Positions 16,149 through 25,031 of a DNA stretch of 64,000 nt are shown here, piece after piece (the first letter of the stretch is position 1; each line of letters begins with the position of its first letter). The position numbers and the translations under genes were made by a program. This stretch comes from Opitutaceae bacterium TAV5. Its GTDB lineage: Bacteria; Verrucomicrobiota; Verrucomicrobiia; Opitutales; Opitutaceae. A model generated the notes under the pieces. That model searched no databases, had not been told where the DNA came from, and saw nothing but the letters and a program-made list of their open reading frames with translations. The stretch covers positions 2,961,001-3,025,000 of the forward strand of contig CP007053.1 in the NCBI GenBank assembly GCA_000242935.3, read 5' to 3'.

Positions 16149-18875
16149 TCAGTCGGCGAGGCGGAGCCGGGTGAGGGCGCGCGGGGAGTTCCAGTAGTCG
16201 TAGTTGACGAGGGCGAGGAGGGAGACGGATTTTCGGAAACCGTGGTCGCAATCGTCGCTCATGAGGTTGACGCCAAGGGTGTCGCCGGAGGCGGGAGTGT
16301 GGCCGATGGCGGCGAAGGGGACGGCGGCCTCGATGAGGTAACCGCCGTGCCAGACGCGACTGGCGATCCTGATTTTCGATTCGTATCCGGTGCGGACATA
16401 TCCACCGAGCGAGGCGACGAGGACGGCGGGGGCTTCATCGTGAAATTGGCGGGTTGGCGCCATGAGAACGAGAAGATCCCGCTGGCTGATGTTTTTGGTG
16501 CGTTTTTCGGGATCGGATTCGGCGGAGAGGAAGAGACGGACGTTGTCGGCATCGCGCCAGTCACGACTGGTGAGATCGAGGAGGCTGAGGTCGTCGTCCT
16601 GCACGAGCCAGGCGAGGTAGAGGTGATGCTCGTCCCAGCGAAGCGCGACGCGAACGCGGGCGTCCTGGTCGGCGGGGTGGAGGGCGTCGCGCAATTTCCA
16701 GTGTCCGTGCTGGGCAAGCGGAACAAAATCGTCGGGGCTCCATTTGTTCGCGGTCAGGTTGCCGTCGATGGAATCGGGTGTGAGCGCGGAAGAGGCGCGG
16801 CGGGCAATGACTTCGGCGGGACCGAATCCGGTGGCATCTTCGTCGATCGGACGACGGACGGGGTAATCGGGAACGGTTTTTTCCAGGAAATGCCGGGCAT
16901 AGGGGAAGGCTCCCCTGAGCCAGATGCGGGTCTCCCAGGGCTGCGTGCGGGCGGGGCCGGCGGTCTCGACCGCGAAGGCGAAGCGGTATTCCACGCCGGG
17001 CACGGCGTTGGCCGGGGCGGTGAGCGTGATGTCCCTGCGCACGGTCTGGCCGGGAGCGACTTCGAAGGCTTCCGGCAGCTTGATCGTCCAGCCGGGCATG
17101 CGGGCGACGACGGCCGGGTGGGCGGTGACGGGGGCGTTCCCGCCGTTGAAGACCACGCAGGGGACGGCGATGGTCTCGCCGGCGGCGATTTCCCAGCGGT
17201 GAAGGGGGTGGTTGAAATTGCGGTCGTCCATCGCGTCGGCCAGCAGTCCTAAGTGCTCGTAGCTGGTAACGGAGGCGGGCAGGCCTTCGATAAGGAGGGG
17301 GCGTTCGCCGAGAGTGATGGCGCGGGAGGGATCCATGTCGAGCCGGTTGCCCGCGGTGTCGTGCACGGTGTAGTCGCCGGCCGGGAGTCGCAGGTTCACG
17401 GATACGCCATCGCGCAACGCCCAGGCGGCGAGGAACACGCGGCCGTCGGCGCGGCGGAAGAGTTGTTTCTGGACGGGTTCGGTGGAGGCGGTGCCGCCGA
17501 GGGGCATGGCGTCGTTCACCCAGGTGGAGATGAAGGCGAGGGTGTGGTAAACGGGCCGGGGATTCATGTCGGCGTCGACCAGCCAGAAGGTTTCGGGGTC
17601 GTTCTTGCCATACATGTTATACCAGTAGATGCGTTCGATGCCTTTGGCGCGGCCGAGAAGATAGAGGCGGGCGAGATAATCGGCCTGCTGTTCCCGGGTG
17701 TAGCCGTTGACGAGGGTAAGCTGTTGGGTGGTGGGGTTGAGGGCGCCGCCTTCGTCGTAGTGGAAGCCGACTTCGGTGGCCCAGATTTCCTGCTTGCCTC
17801 CGAATTCGCCAATCACGGCCCGGTTGGCCTCCAGTTTGGCGATGCCGGCTTCGGGAACGCCGCAGTAGGGATGGACGGTGACGGCTTTCATCCAGGGGCC
17901 GATACCGAGGCGGAACATTTCGCGCAGGTAGTGCGGATCGGCCTCGGCGATGGCGAAGGTGGCGGGGCGGGCGGAGGGATCGGCGGCGAGCGAGCCGAGG
18001 GCCATCGCGCGGTTGTGCGCGACCATGTCGGCGGCGGCGCCGTAGGCGCTCCAGCCGGAGTTGGTCTCGTTGCCGTATTGGTAATCGAATACGCGTCCCT
18101 TGTAGTGCTCGCCGACGGCCTTGGCCCAGTCGTGGGCGAGGGCGGCTTTTTCGCCGGTGCGGTGGAAGGCCGGGTTGAAGAAGGTGAGGGCAAAGAGGCT
18201 GTTCATGCCGAAAGCCTCGGCGCCGAGCTGGGCCTGTTCGTAGCGGGGGTCCATGAGGAAGGTGCCGTCGGCCTCGCGAGCGCGGAAGCCGGGCTCGATG
18301 CGGACGGAGCGGACGCCGGCGGCCTTCATCAGGCGCAACAGTTTCCACTGTTCCTCGGCGGTGTAGCGCTGGAGGTGGACGTTCATGCCGATGAAGTAGT
18401 CGCCATCGCGGGCAACGGGGCGCGGGGTGCCGACAATGGCGGAGTGGGTTTCGGTGTGAGTGGAGGTGACGGCTTCGCCGCCGGTTTCAGAGCTCAGGTC
18501 CGGACTGTCAGAAGCGGGGGAGGAAACGGTGACCGGGGTAAGGGTGAGGGTGGTGCGGAGGAGAGCGATGTCGTCGCGCAGCGCGGTGCGGGGGTCGGCG
18601 GGGGTGGGGGCGTAGGCGGGGTAGGTGTCGATGTTGCCGGGGGCAAGGGTGTAGGTTGAGGCCGCCTGCTGACGGATTTCTCCCCGGGTGTCCTCGAGGG
18701 TGCTGGTGACGACGATGGTGAGGGGGGCAGGGGTGGTATTGCGGATTTCGTAGCGGGGAAATTGCGAGAGGTCGGCGTCGCGCTGGATGCGGACGAGGGG
18801 GGCGGCGGGAGCGGAAAAGAGCGAAGGGGAAAGCGTGAAGAGAGAAAGCAGCAAAAGGCTGAAGCGGGAACGCAT
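16149..18875 (-). CDS. Clan GH-A glycosidase (GH39-like) with C-terminal CBM9-like domain
   Basis: Secreted enzyme of about 908 aa. A signal peptide (SLLLLSLFTLSPSLFSA) is followed by a beta-rich region (about 30-160), a TIM barrel (about 160-480), linker beta domains and a C-terminal domain (about 700-908) starting SIDGNLTANKW, typical of CBM9/DOMON-like sugar-binding modules. In the barrel the proposed acid/base Glu is in YQYGNETNSGW (about 268) and the nucleophile Glu in IWATEVGFHYD (about 366). The domain order resembles the enzyme at 27908-30559. I chose the ATG at 18875; one at 18899 adds 8 residues. It converges with the transporter gene and is last in a run with the small coupled protein and the GH at 19370. 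The sugar specificity is unknown. Confidence 0.8.
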   Translation of the reverse strand: MRSRFSLLLLSLFTLSPSLFSAPAAPLVRIQRDADLSQFPRYEIRNTTPAPLTIVVTSTLEDTRGEIRQQAASTYTLAPGNIDTYPAYAPTPADPRTALRDDIALLRTTLTLTPVTVSSPASDSPDLSSETGGEAVTSTHTETHSAIVGTPRPVARDGDYFIGMNVHLQRYTAEEQWKLLRLMKAAGVRSVRIEPGFRAREADGTFLMDPRYEQAQLGAEAFGMNSLFALTFFNPAFHRTGEKAALAHDWAKAVGEHYKGRVFDYQYGNETNSGWSAYGAAADMVAHNRAMALGSLAADPSARPATFAIAEADPHYLREMFRLGIGPWMKAVTVHPYCGVPEAGIAKLEANRAVIGEFGGKQEIWATEVGFHYDEGGALNPTTQQLTLVNGYTREQQADYLARLYLLGRAKGIERIYWYNMYGKNDPETFWLVDADMNPRPVYHTLAFISTWVNDAMPLGGTASTEPVQKQLFRRADGRVFLAAWALRDGVSVNLRLPAGDYTVHDTAGNRLDMDPSRAITLGERPLLIEGLPASVTSYEHLGLLADAMDDRNFNHPLHRWEIAAGETIAVPCVVFNGGNAPVTAHPAVVARMPGWTIKLPEAFEVAPGQTVRRDITLTAPANAVPGVEYRFAFAVETAGPARTQPWETRIWLRGAFPYARHFLEKTVPDYPVRRPIDEDATGFGPAEVIARRASSALTPDSIDGNLTANKWSPDDFVPLAQHGHWKLRDALHPADQDARVRVALRWDEHHLYLAWLVQDDDLSLLDLTSRDWRDADNVRLFLSAESDPEKRTKNISQRDLLVLMAPTRQFHDEAPAVLVASLGGYVRTGYESKIRIASRVWHGGYLIEAAVPFAAIGHTPASGDTLGVNLMSDDCDHGFRKSVSLLALVNYDYWNSPRALTRLRLAD

Positions 18876-18956
18876 GGTCGCGGGACGGAGTGATGTCATG
18901 GAAAAGTGGATATTCCGGAAACGGGTGAGGACTGACGGATGGGGGCGTCCGCCACT

Positions 18957-19373
18957 TCAGTCTCCGGTCCTTGCGAGCGCAGCGAGCACCGTGCGCGTGC
19001 GGGCGATGGTGGCGCCTTCGGCGTTGGTGGCGGTGGCGGTGAGTTCATAAAAACCGGTGGCCGGGATGGAGAGTTGCAGGTAAACAGGACCGCCGCCGCC
19101 GCGTATGTCGTCGGTGGATTCTGCGGTGGAGACGGGTTTGGCTGCGCGGGGAGGGAGACGCCCGTCCACGTCGTAACGACGGAGTTCGAGGGTGACGGAG
19201 AGGCCCGGGAGGACGAGGCCGGTTTCGACTTCGATCTGGATGCTTTGCGGCCCGGCGCCGGTGAAAATGAGGCGTTGTTCGGAAGGGAACCGGAGTTCGA
19301 CGGGCGTGGCGCGGGCGGCGAGCGGTGCAAGGATGAGGAGAGCCGCGAGGGCGAAGAAGGGGTTCAGTTTCAT
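18957..19373 (-). CDS. Small secreted beta-sandwich protein coupled to the upstream glycosidase
   Basis: Protein of 138 aa with a signal peptide (FFALAALLILAPLAARA) and one Ig-like or beta-sandwich domain. It contains ELRFPSEQRLIFTGAGPQSI, ELRRYDVDGRLPPRAAKPVS and a final LQLSIPATGFYELTATATN. This is the same layout as residues about 30-140 of the glycosidase encoded just upstream (YPLISPGAGEKDLRL, EVRAYDVSAGIAPKPLS, LPRLGLYDITFTA). Its ATG at 19373 overlaps the TGA of that gene (ATGA, 4 bases), so translation is probably coupled and the two proteins are made together. It is likely a free copy of the enzyme's accessory domain, perhaps binding polysaccharide or the enzyme. There is no known name. 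Confidence 0.72.
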   Translation of the reverse strand: MKLNPFFALAALLILAPLAARATPVELRFPSEQRLIFTGAGPQSIQIEVETGLVLPGLSVTLELRRYDVDGRLPPRAAKPVSTAESTDDIRGGGGPVYLQLSIPATGFYELTATATNAEGATIARTRTVLAALARTGD

Positions 19374-21055
19374 TTTTGCAGGATGAGATATTGCGGGAGG
19401 GGGCGGACTTTCCAGAGGTAGCCTTTTTCTCCGATCTCGATGGTTTGTTCGCCGCCTTGCCAGTCGCGGAGGAGGTAGCGGCCGGGCTTGGGGCGGATGT
19501 TGACGAGTTCGTGGTAAAGGCTCTGGACGCACCAGCCGGCGATCACGGAGTCGTCGTCACCGTTGCTGTATTCGTGAATGGCACAGGTGGCGTTTTCCAT
19601 GATGGCTCGTTTCCAGGGACGGTCGCCCAGGGTATGGGTGAGGGTGGCGGTGGCGACGTAGGCGGGTTTGGGGGAGTAGTCTTTGCGGATGATGCCGAAG
19701 TTGTGTTCGGGGTTTTGCGGGTTGGTGCCGTCGTCGCGAAAATCATACCAGACGAGGACGTCCATGGTGCCGTGGCGGCGGGCGAGGAGGTAGGCGCGGG
19801 TAAGGAAAAGGGCCTGGAAGGGTTCGCCCTGCACGAAGCTGACGGGGGAGGTGAATGCGCCGTATTCGGTGACCCAGAGACCGAGTTTTTTGCCGTCGGA
19901 CCGGAGGTTTTTGGGATTGTCGATAAAGCGGCGGAGGTGCTGCGACACGCTGGGGATGCTGACGCGGCCGATGGGGGAGTTCCAGGCGCCGTAGCCGTTG
20001 TCGGGCGTGCCGGGAGGCGTCATGTAGGGATGGATACTGAAGGCATCCATGGAGTCGAGGCCGCCGTGGCTGATGACGGCCGCGGCATAGTCGCCGCCGG
20101 GGCCGCCTCCGGCTCCGCCGCCGCCGCAACCGATGACGGTGGCGAGGGGGTCGAGTTTTTTGATGGCGGCGTAGACCTCTTTGAGGAGGAGGGTGTAGTG
20201 TTCGTTGGTCGGTTTGCCCCAGGCCTGGGGTTCGTTCCAGACTTCCCAGTGGCGGACCTGTTTGCCGTAGCGTTTGACGAGTTCGGTGGCGTAGCGGACG
20301 AAGAGGGCGCGGGTTTCGGCGGTTTCGGGAAAGCCTTTGGTGCCTTTGAAGGCTTCGGGGTAGGCGCGGGCGTTGCCGAAATCGAGAACGATGAGGGGAG
20401 AGAGACCGAGGTCGGCGGCTTGCCGGATGTAAGCGTCGTGATGGGGGCCGAACACAAAGGCGCCGGGGGTGCGCTCGACGGTGTCCCAGGAGACTTCGTC
20501 GCGGATGCGGGAGAAGCCGGCAAGTTTGATGAGGGCGAGGGTGGCGGGGACGGATTCGAGGTCGTCAGCGGTGGGGGTGTGGCCGAAGTGGGTGGCGGTG
20601 GCGAAATCGGCGGGACCCACTTCAGTGCGCGGGGGGACGGCGGCGCAGGAGACGTTGATGGCGGCAACGGGTTCGTCCGCGGTGTCGAGGGCGGTGAAAG
20701 TGATGTCGTAGAGGCCGAGGCGGGGGAGGTCGACCTTGAGAGTGAGGTCGCGGGTGTCTGCGGTGGTGGAGAGCGTGGCGACGGGGATGGGAGTGGTCGT
20801 CGTGGAGAGGGGTTTGGGGGCGATGCCGGCGGAGACATCATAGGCACGAACTTCGGTGCGAATGGTCGTGGCGCGGAGGGTCGCGGGGAGAGTGAGCCGC
20901 AGGTCTTTTTCTCCCGCACCCGGGGAGATGAGCGGATATTCACGGCCAGTGGCGGTGAGCCGTGGCGCCTCCGCGGCGGCCACGATGGCGGAGAGGAGTG
21001 TGGTCGCGCCGAGAGAGGCGAGGAGGAAACGGCGGAGAAGGGAGACGGTTGTCAT
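19370..21055 (-). CDS. Clan GH-A glycosidase (GH39/GH42-like) with N-terminal beta-sandwich
   Basis: Secreted enzyme of 561 aa. Signal peptide (FLLASLGATTLLSAIVAAAEA), then an N-terminal beta domain (about 30-140), then a TIM barrel (about 150-470) and a short beta tail. The acid/base Glu is in HWEVWNEPQAWG (about residue 272) and the nucleophile Glu in LWVTEYGAF (about 395). Other barrel marks are SWDTVERTPGAFVFG and VLVWYDFRDDG. The second also occurs in the enzyme at 27908-30559 (FWYNLRDDG), so the two are related. The start ATG is clear. Its stop overlaps the start of a 138-aa protein that repeats its N-terminal domain. Located in one minus-strand run with LamG-like and PEP-CTERM genes. 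Substrate not known. Confidence 0.8.
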   Translation of the reverse strand: MTTVSLLRRFLLASLGATTLLSAIVAAAEAPRLTATGREYPLISPGAGEKDLRLTLPATLRATTIRTEVRAYDVSAGIAPKPLSTTTTPIPVATLSTTADTRDLTLKVDLPRLGLYDITFTALDTADEPVAAINVSCAAVPPRTEVGPADFATATHFGHTPTADDLESVPATLALIKLAGFSRIRDEVSWDTVERTPGAFVFGPHHDAYIRQAADLGLSPLIVLDFGNARAYPEAFKGTKGFPETAETRALFVRYATELVKRYGKQVRHWEVWNEPQAWGKPTNEHYTLLLKEVYAAIKKLDPLATVIGCGGGGAGGGPGGDYAAAVISHGGLDSMDAFSIHPYMTPPGTPDNGYGAWNSPIGRVSIPSVSQHLRRFIDNPKNLRSDGKKLGLWVTEYGAFTSPVSFVQGEPFQALFLTRAYLLARRHGTMDVLVWYDFRDDGTNPQNPEHNFGIIRKDYSPKPAYVATATLTHTLGDRPWKRAIMENATCAIHEYSNGDDDSVIAGWCVQSLYHELVNIRPKPGRYLLRDWQGGEQTIEIGEKGYLWKVRPLPQYLILQK

Positions 21056-21223
21056 AATTTAAGGGATACGTGTTTGGCGTTGGATCCGGGGATTGCCGGG
21101 AGGAGAAAGACGGAACGTGGTCAAGGTGCCGGGAAAAACCGGGAGGCGATGGAAAGCGAAGGAGGAGGCATGGAGGGCCTCGTCCGGCGGCCGGAAACCT
21201 CCTTCCCTGCGCTTTGCATTTTG

Positions 21224-21991
21224 TCACTCTCCGGAAACAACCTGGCCTTCGAGAGTGACGTTGCGGACGCGGACATCGATGGCGTCCTGATAGCCGATGC
21301 CGGCGACGCCGATGGTGGTGAAGCGGGTGTAGGTGGTGTCGGCTTCGGCAAGCTCGGGGCCGGGGATGTTTTTCATGGTGATGAGCTTGCTGGCGACGGT
21401 GACTTTGCCGTTGGAGATGGAGAGCCAGATGAGGTTGGTGTTGAACTGGTGCTCGCTTTCCCTGGTGCCGAGGATGGTCCAGCCGCCGGTGAGGCCGTTG
21501 TCGAGACGATAGAGGGTGGCGGTGCCGGCGCGACTGATCTGGGCAACATAGCCGTTGCCGGAGTCGTCGAGGAGGGCGAGGTTGTAATGGTAGGCGGAGG
21601 AGTTGCCGCCCCAGGCCATATTGAAAAGGGCGGTGAGTTTGGGGTTGGTTACGGCGCGGCCTTCGGCGAGGGGGCCTCCGGTGGTCAGCTTGCGGAAGAG
21701 CCAGCGTTGTTCTTCGGGTTGGGCGCGGCTCTGGAAGGTGACGGCCATGTCGAGTTTCTCTTTGGCAAGGCCCCAGGTCCAGGCGTGGGGGCGGGAGCCG
21801 TTGACGGAGTCGTCGGTATTGAGAGGGGCATACCAGCCGTTGCAGGTGCCGGGGGTGGGCTCGGCGGGGAAAAGGGTGCCTTTGGGGGTATCGCCGCCGA
21901 AGTTTTCCCGGAAGAGGGGCTGAGCGGTGGCGGCGGCAGCGGCAAGGAGGGCGAGGGTGGCGGCGAGAACGGGGGCGAGGTGCTGTTTCAT
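21224..21991 (-). CDS. Secreted LamG/concanavalin-like protein
   Basis: Exported protein of about 255 aa. A signal peptide (VLAATLALLAAAAATAQ) precedes a body with the pattern of concanavalin-like sandwich domains: LFRENFGGDTPKGTLFPAEP at the start, RTGNGY-like strands (DSGNGYVAQISRAGTATLYR) and a final DVRVRNVTLEGQVVSGE. It resembles in plan the protein at 30556-31290, which also starts with a (K/R)ENF motif and ends with a strand containing DN or DV. It starts at the ATG at 21991; the frame upstream is a shadow of the PEP-CTERM gene. It probably binds polysaccharide outside the cell. It sits between the PEP-CTERM gene and the GH gene and likely belongs to the same transcript. Confidence 0.72.
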   Translation of the reverse strand: MKQHLAPVLAATLALLAAAAATAQPLFRENFGGDTPKGTLFPAEPTPGTCNGWYAPLNTDDSVNGSRPHAWTWGLAKEKLDMAVTFQSRAQPEEQRWLFRKLTTGGPLAEGRAVTNPKLTALFNMAWGGNSSAYHYNLALLDDSGNGYVAQISRAGTATLYRLDNGLTGGWTILGTRESEHQFNTNLIWLSISNGKVTVASKLITMKNIPGPELAEADTTYTRFTTIGVAGIGYQDAIDVRVRNVTLEGQVVSGE

Positions 21992-22088
21992 GGATGGATT
22001 TTGCGGGTGGAAAAACGGGAGCCGGGAGGAGGGATGGAGGAGGGTCATCAGGCCGGCGCGTGGCGCGCCGGCCCGACCGGTGAGGATG

Positions 22089-24047
22089 TTATTGGCTGTT
22101 GGTTGCGGGAAATGCTCGGGCCAGGCGGCGACGTTTCCGGATGGCGGCTCCAGCGAGCATGGCGAGACCGGCCAGGATGGCGACGGTGGCGGGCTCGGGG
22201 ATGGCGCTGGTGACGGAAACGATGCCGGTACCGGCATCGAAGGAGAATTCGAAGCCGGCGAGGTTGCTGGCGATCGTGATGAAATCGCCGCTTTTCGTGC
22301 CGGTGAAGGCAACGGATGCGCTGTTCAATTCGGAAGCGCTCCGGAACAGGTCGAAGGAGGCTCCGTCCTCCGGCGTGTAGCCGTCCAGGAAATTCAGATA
22401 CAGCGTGCCGTTGAACGCGATGTTGAAGGCGCCGAGGTTGACGACGTCGTAACTGGAGGCGCTGGCGATATCGAAGACGGAGACGGACGTGGCGGCGAGG
22501 TTGATCGTGGGAATGCCGGAGACAGTCCCGGCGGCGCTGAAGGTGAGGGTGCCGGTCTGGCCGGCGGCGTCACCGGCGGAAAGGCCGCCGATGGAGCCGG
22601 AGGACCAGGTGACGTTGCCGGAGGAATTGATGGCGTGGTAGGTGCCGGAGCCGGTGATGCTGCCGGTGAGGGTGGTGGCGTAGCCGCCGGCGGTGTAGGT
22701 GGCGGCGGTGTTGATTTTCAGGTTGCCGGTGAGCGTGAGGGCGCTGCCGGTGCGGGTGAGGGCGGAGGCGTTGACGCCGTTGCCGACTTCGATGCTGGCC
22801 AGGGCGTTGGTGCTGGAAAAGGAGCCGGCGGTGCCGGTGTAGTGGAAGCGGGTGGAGGCTCCGAAGGTGGCGTTGGCAAACGCGTTGGCCCCCGTGCCTG
22901 TGGCCTGGAGGGTGAGGTCGCCCGTGACGGTGTTGGTATTGGCGGCGTTGAAGGTGTAGTTGGCAGCGACGATTTTTCCGGCGGTGGCGGCGGTGTTTTT
23001 GATATTCCATGTCGCACCGGTGAGGTTGGCGCTGATGAAATTGAGAGTGCTGGTGTTGGTGAGAGTGTGGCCGGCGGTGTCGAGGTTGAGGGTGGTGCCG
23101 GTGGAGGCTCCCCATACGCCGTCGGCGATGCCGTTGGTGAGGGCGAGATCGCCGCCGAGTTTGAGGGTGAGTTCGCTGTTGGCGGCGTAGTTGCCGAGGC
23201 GGATTTGGGTGATGACGCCGGAGCCGGTGGTGGCGAGGGTCTTGGTGCCGGTGGCGCCGCGGAGGGCGAGAATGGGGACGGTGATGTTGGTGGAGAAGGA
23301 CTGGTCGGCGGCGCCGCTGGTGGCGTTGCCGTTGAGATAAATGTAGGGCAGGCCCTTGGTGCTGGCCAGGGTGTCGGAGAGTGTGACGTTGTTAAGGACG
23401 TTGGTCGCGCCTTTGAGCTGGAGGATGCCTTGTCCGGCGTTGCCGGCAACACGTTCGATGGTGCCGCCGTTGGCGGTGAAGTTGCCGAGGAGGGTGGTGC
23501 GGGTGTCGACGGCGGCGGCCGAGTTGAGGGTGATGAGGCCGCCGGCGTTGAGGGTGACGTTGGCATCAATGGTGGGACTGCTGGAGGAATCGGTGGCCAG
23601 GAGGACGGCGTTCTGGCCGATGGTGAGCGCGCCGCGAGTGGTGGCATCTCCGATTTTCAGGGTGGTGCCCGCGCCGAGTTGGAGTTGCGCGGTGCCGAGG
23701 GCGTCGTTGCCGCCGAGGGCAATGTCGCTGGCAATGGTCAGTGATTTGGAGACGAGTAGGGTGTTGGCGAAGCCGGACGCGGCCTGATCGAGGATCAGTG
23801 TGCCGAGCAGACCGCTGGCGGCGGAGTCATAGGTGACGGTCTGATCGGCGGAGCTGCCGGTGATGGTGGCGGTGTCGCCTGCTCCGGGAGCCGCGGTGTC
23901 GGGGGTCCAGTTGGTGGCGGCGGACCAGTTGCCATCGCCGCCGTTCCAGGCGGAATCAGCAGCGATGGCCGGTGTGGCGGCCAGCAGGACGGTGAGTGCC
24001 AGGGACATTACAGGGCGTCCGGCGGTGTGTTGGCGGGATATGTTCAT
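22089..24047 (-). CDS. Autotransporter-style beta-strand repeat protein with PEP-CTERM signal
   Basis: Large surface protein of 652 aa. A signal peptide (MSLALTVLLAATPAIAA) is followed by WNGGDGNWSAATNWTPDTAAPGAGDTATI, the usual first strand block of autotransporter-associated beta-strand proteins. Many short Thr/Asn/Gly-rich strand repeats follow (GALTIGQNAVLLATDS, GTTLNLDTAGHTLTN). The C-terminus is a PEP-CTERM signal: IPEPATVAILAGLAMLAGAA followed by RKRRR. It is probably a beta-helix on the outer surface, processed by an exosortase that is not in this window. It follows the pseudopilin gene at 24157 and precedes secreted glycan-binding and glycosidase genes, so it may display the cassette's products or bind the polysaccharide. 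Confidence 0.88.
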   Translation of the reverse strand: MNISRQHTAGRPVMSLALTVLLAATPAIAADSAWNGGDGNWSAATNWTPDTAAPGAGDTATITGSSADQTVTYDSAASGLLGTLILDQAASGFANTLLVSKSLTIASDIALGGNDALGTAQLQLGAGTTLKIGDATTRGALTIGQNAVLLATDSSSSPTIDANVTLNAGGLITLNSAAAVDTRTTLLGNFTANGGTIERVAGNAGQGILQLKGATNVLNNVTLSDTLASTKGLPYIYLNGNATSGAADQSFSTNITVPILALRGATGTKTLATTGSGVITQIRLGNYAANSELTLKLGGDLALTNGIADGVWGASTGTTLNLDTAGHTLTNTSTLNFISANLTGATWNIKNTAATAGKIVAANYTFNAANTNTVTGDLTLQATGTGANAFANATFGASTRFHYTGTAGSFSSTNALASIEVGNGVNASALTRTGSALTLTGNLKINTAATYTAGGYATTLTGSITGSGTYHAINSSGNVTWSSGSIGGLSAGDAAGQTGTLTFSAAGTVSGIPTINLAATSVSVFDIASASSYDVVNLGAFNIAFNGTLYLNFLDGYTPEDGASFDLFRSASELNSASVAFTGTKSGDFITIASNLAGFEFSFDAGTGIVSVTSAIPEPATVAILAGLAMLAGAAIRKRRRLARAFPATNSQ

Positions 24048-24156
24048 GGTGGTTGATGTGTGCGGTGTGCGTTGCGGGTTTCCGGGGAGGGCCGGATGGG
24101 GGAAAGGGCTGGTCAGGTGCGCGGGTGTTGGAGGTTAGCAGCGAGGCGAAACGGGA

Positions 24157-24945
24157 TCAGTAATTGTCGAGACCTTCCCACTGGGAGCGGCCACCGGAGG
24201 GAGGATTGCCGCCGGGAGCGACACCGCCGGCGATGTTGCTGCCTGTCAGTTTGATCCAGCGGGCGCTGCCACTCCAGGTGCCGACATGAAAGCCTTTGCC
24301 GTCCCATGGCTTGCGGTCGTTTTTGATGATGCCATCCAGCGATCCGTCCCACCAGTGGGTCAGGTCGGCAACGATGGCACGGCGGGCGGGGATATCGGAG
24401 TCGCGGTATTCGGCATAGCCGCTGTAGGGAGGAGAGAAAGAGTAGAGGTTGATCTGGTAACCGGCCATGAGCGTTTTCTGATACGCGATGGTGTGCTGAA
24501 GTCCGCCGGAGCTTCCGTTGGAATCACGCTGGTAGAATGGGCACATGAGCACATCGGGGGTCCGTGTAAGGGAAGAAGGATTGTTGTATTGTTCCTGCAA
24601 TGACAGGTAGGGGAGGAGATAGCCGACGTTGTCGAGCGCGCCGTTGCTGTTGAGAATGAGCCTGGGGTCGCCGCTTTTGCGTGCCGGGAAAACGCCTTTG
24701 TTCTCCTGCCGGCACATCATGTGGGCGATGGCGAGTTGGCGGATGTTGGAGGCGTTGGCGGCCTTGCGGGCACTTTCGCGGACCTTGCTGACCGTCGGAA
24801 TGATGATGGCGGCGAGAATGCCGATGATGGCGATGACGGTGAGGAGTTCGATGAGTGTGAAGGCGGATGCAGCCGGACGGGCAGCGGTGCGGGCATTGCG
24901 CAGGCAGGGGCGGGTTATCGGGGCGGAGGTAGCTGCGGGGTTCAT
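24157..24945 (-). CDS. Type II pseudopilin-like protein
   Basis: Protein of 262 aa. The leader carries TARPAASA and the cleavage/methylation helix is [20 protein letters not shown], with Glu at position 5. A central part has [22 protein letters not shown], in the same place as NLRQIG in its relatives. The C-terminal domain differs from the other pseudopilins here: it lacks the H-X9-DG motif and ends [12 protein letters not shown]. The start ATG at 24945 is clear. It lies directly downstream of a GntR-type regulator and upstream of the large PEP-CTERM gene, the same local order as in the other cassettes. Its partners are unknown; no secretin or ATPase genes are in the window. Confidence 0.85.
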   Translation of the reverse strand: MNPAATSAPITRPCLRNARTAARPAASAFTLIELLTVIAIIGILAAIIIPTVSKVRESARKAANASNIRQLAIAHMMCRQENKGVFPARKSGDPRLILNSNGALDNVGYLLPYLSLQEQYNNPSSLTRTPDVLMCPFYQRDSNGSSGGLQHTIAYQKTLMAGYQINLYSFSPPYSGYAEYRDSDIPARRAIVADLTHWWDGSLDGIIKNDRKPWDGKGFHVGTWSGSARWIKLTGSNIAGGVAPGGNPPSGGRSQWEGLDNY

Positions 24946-25031
24946 GGATTTTGCGGCGTTATCGAGTGTCGGGTTTCAGGTGTCGGGCAGACGCGGGAAT
25001 GGCGAGGGTTCTTCGGGAGCGGCGGAAGATG

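Noticed and set aside
19376-22213. A 945-codon plus-strand frame rich in Gly, Val, Glu and Asp
   Set aside because: It is the antisense shadow of the glycosidase and LamG genes; such Gly/Glu/Val-rich frames appear opposite nearly every secreted gene here.
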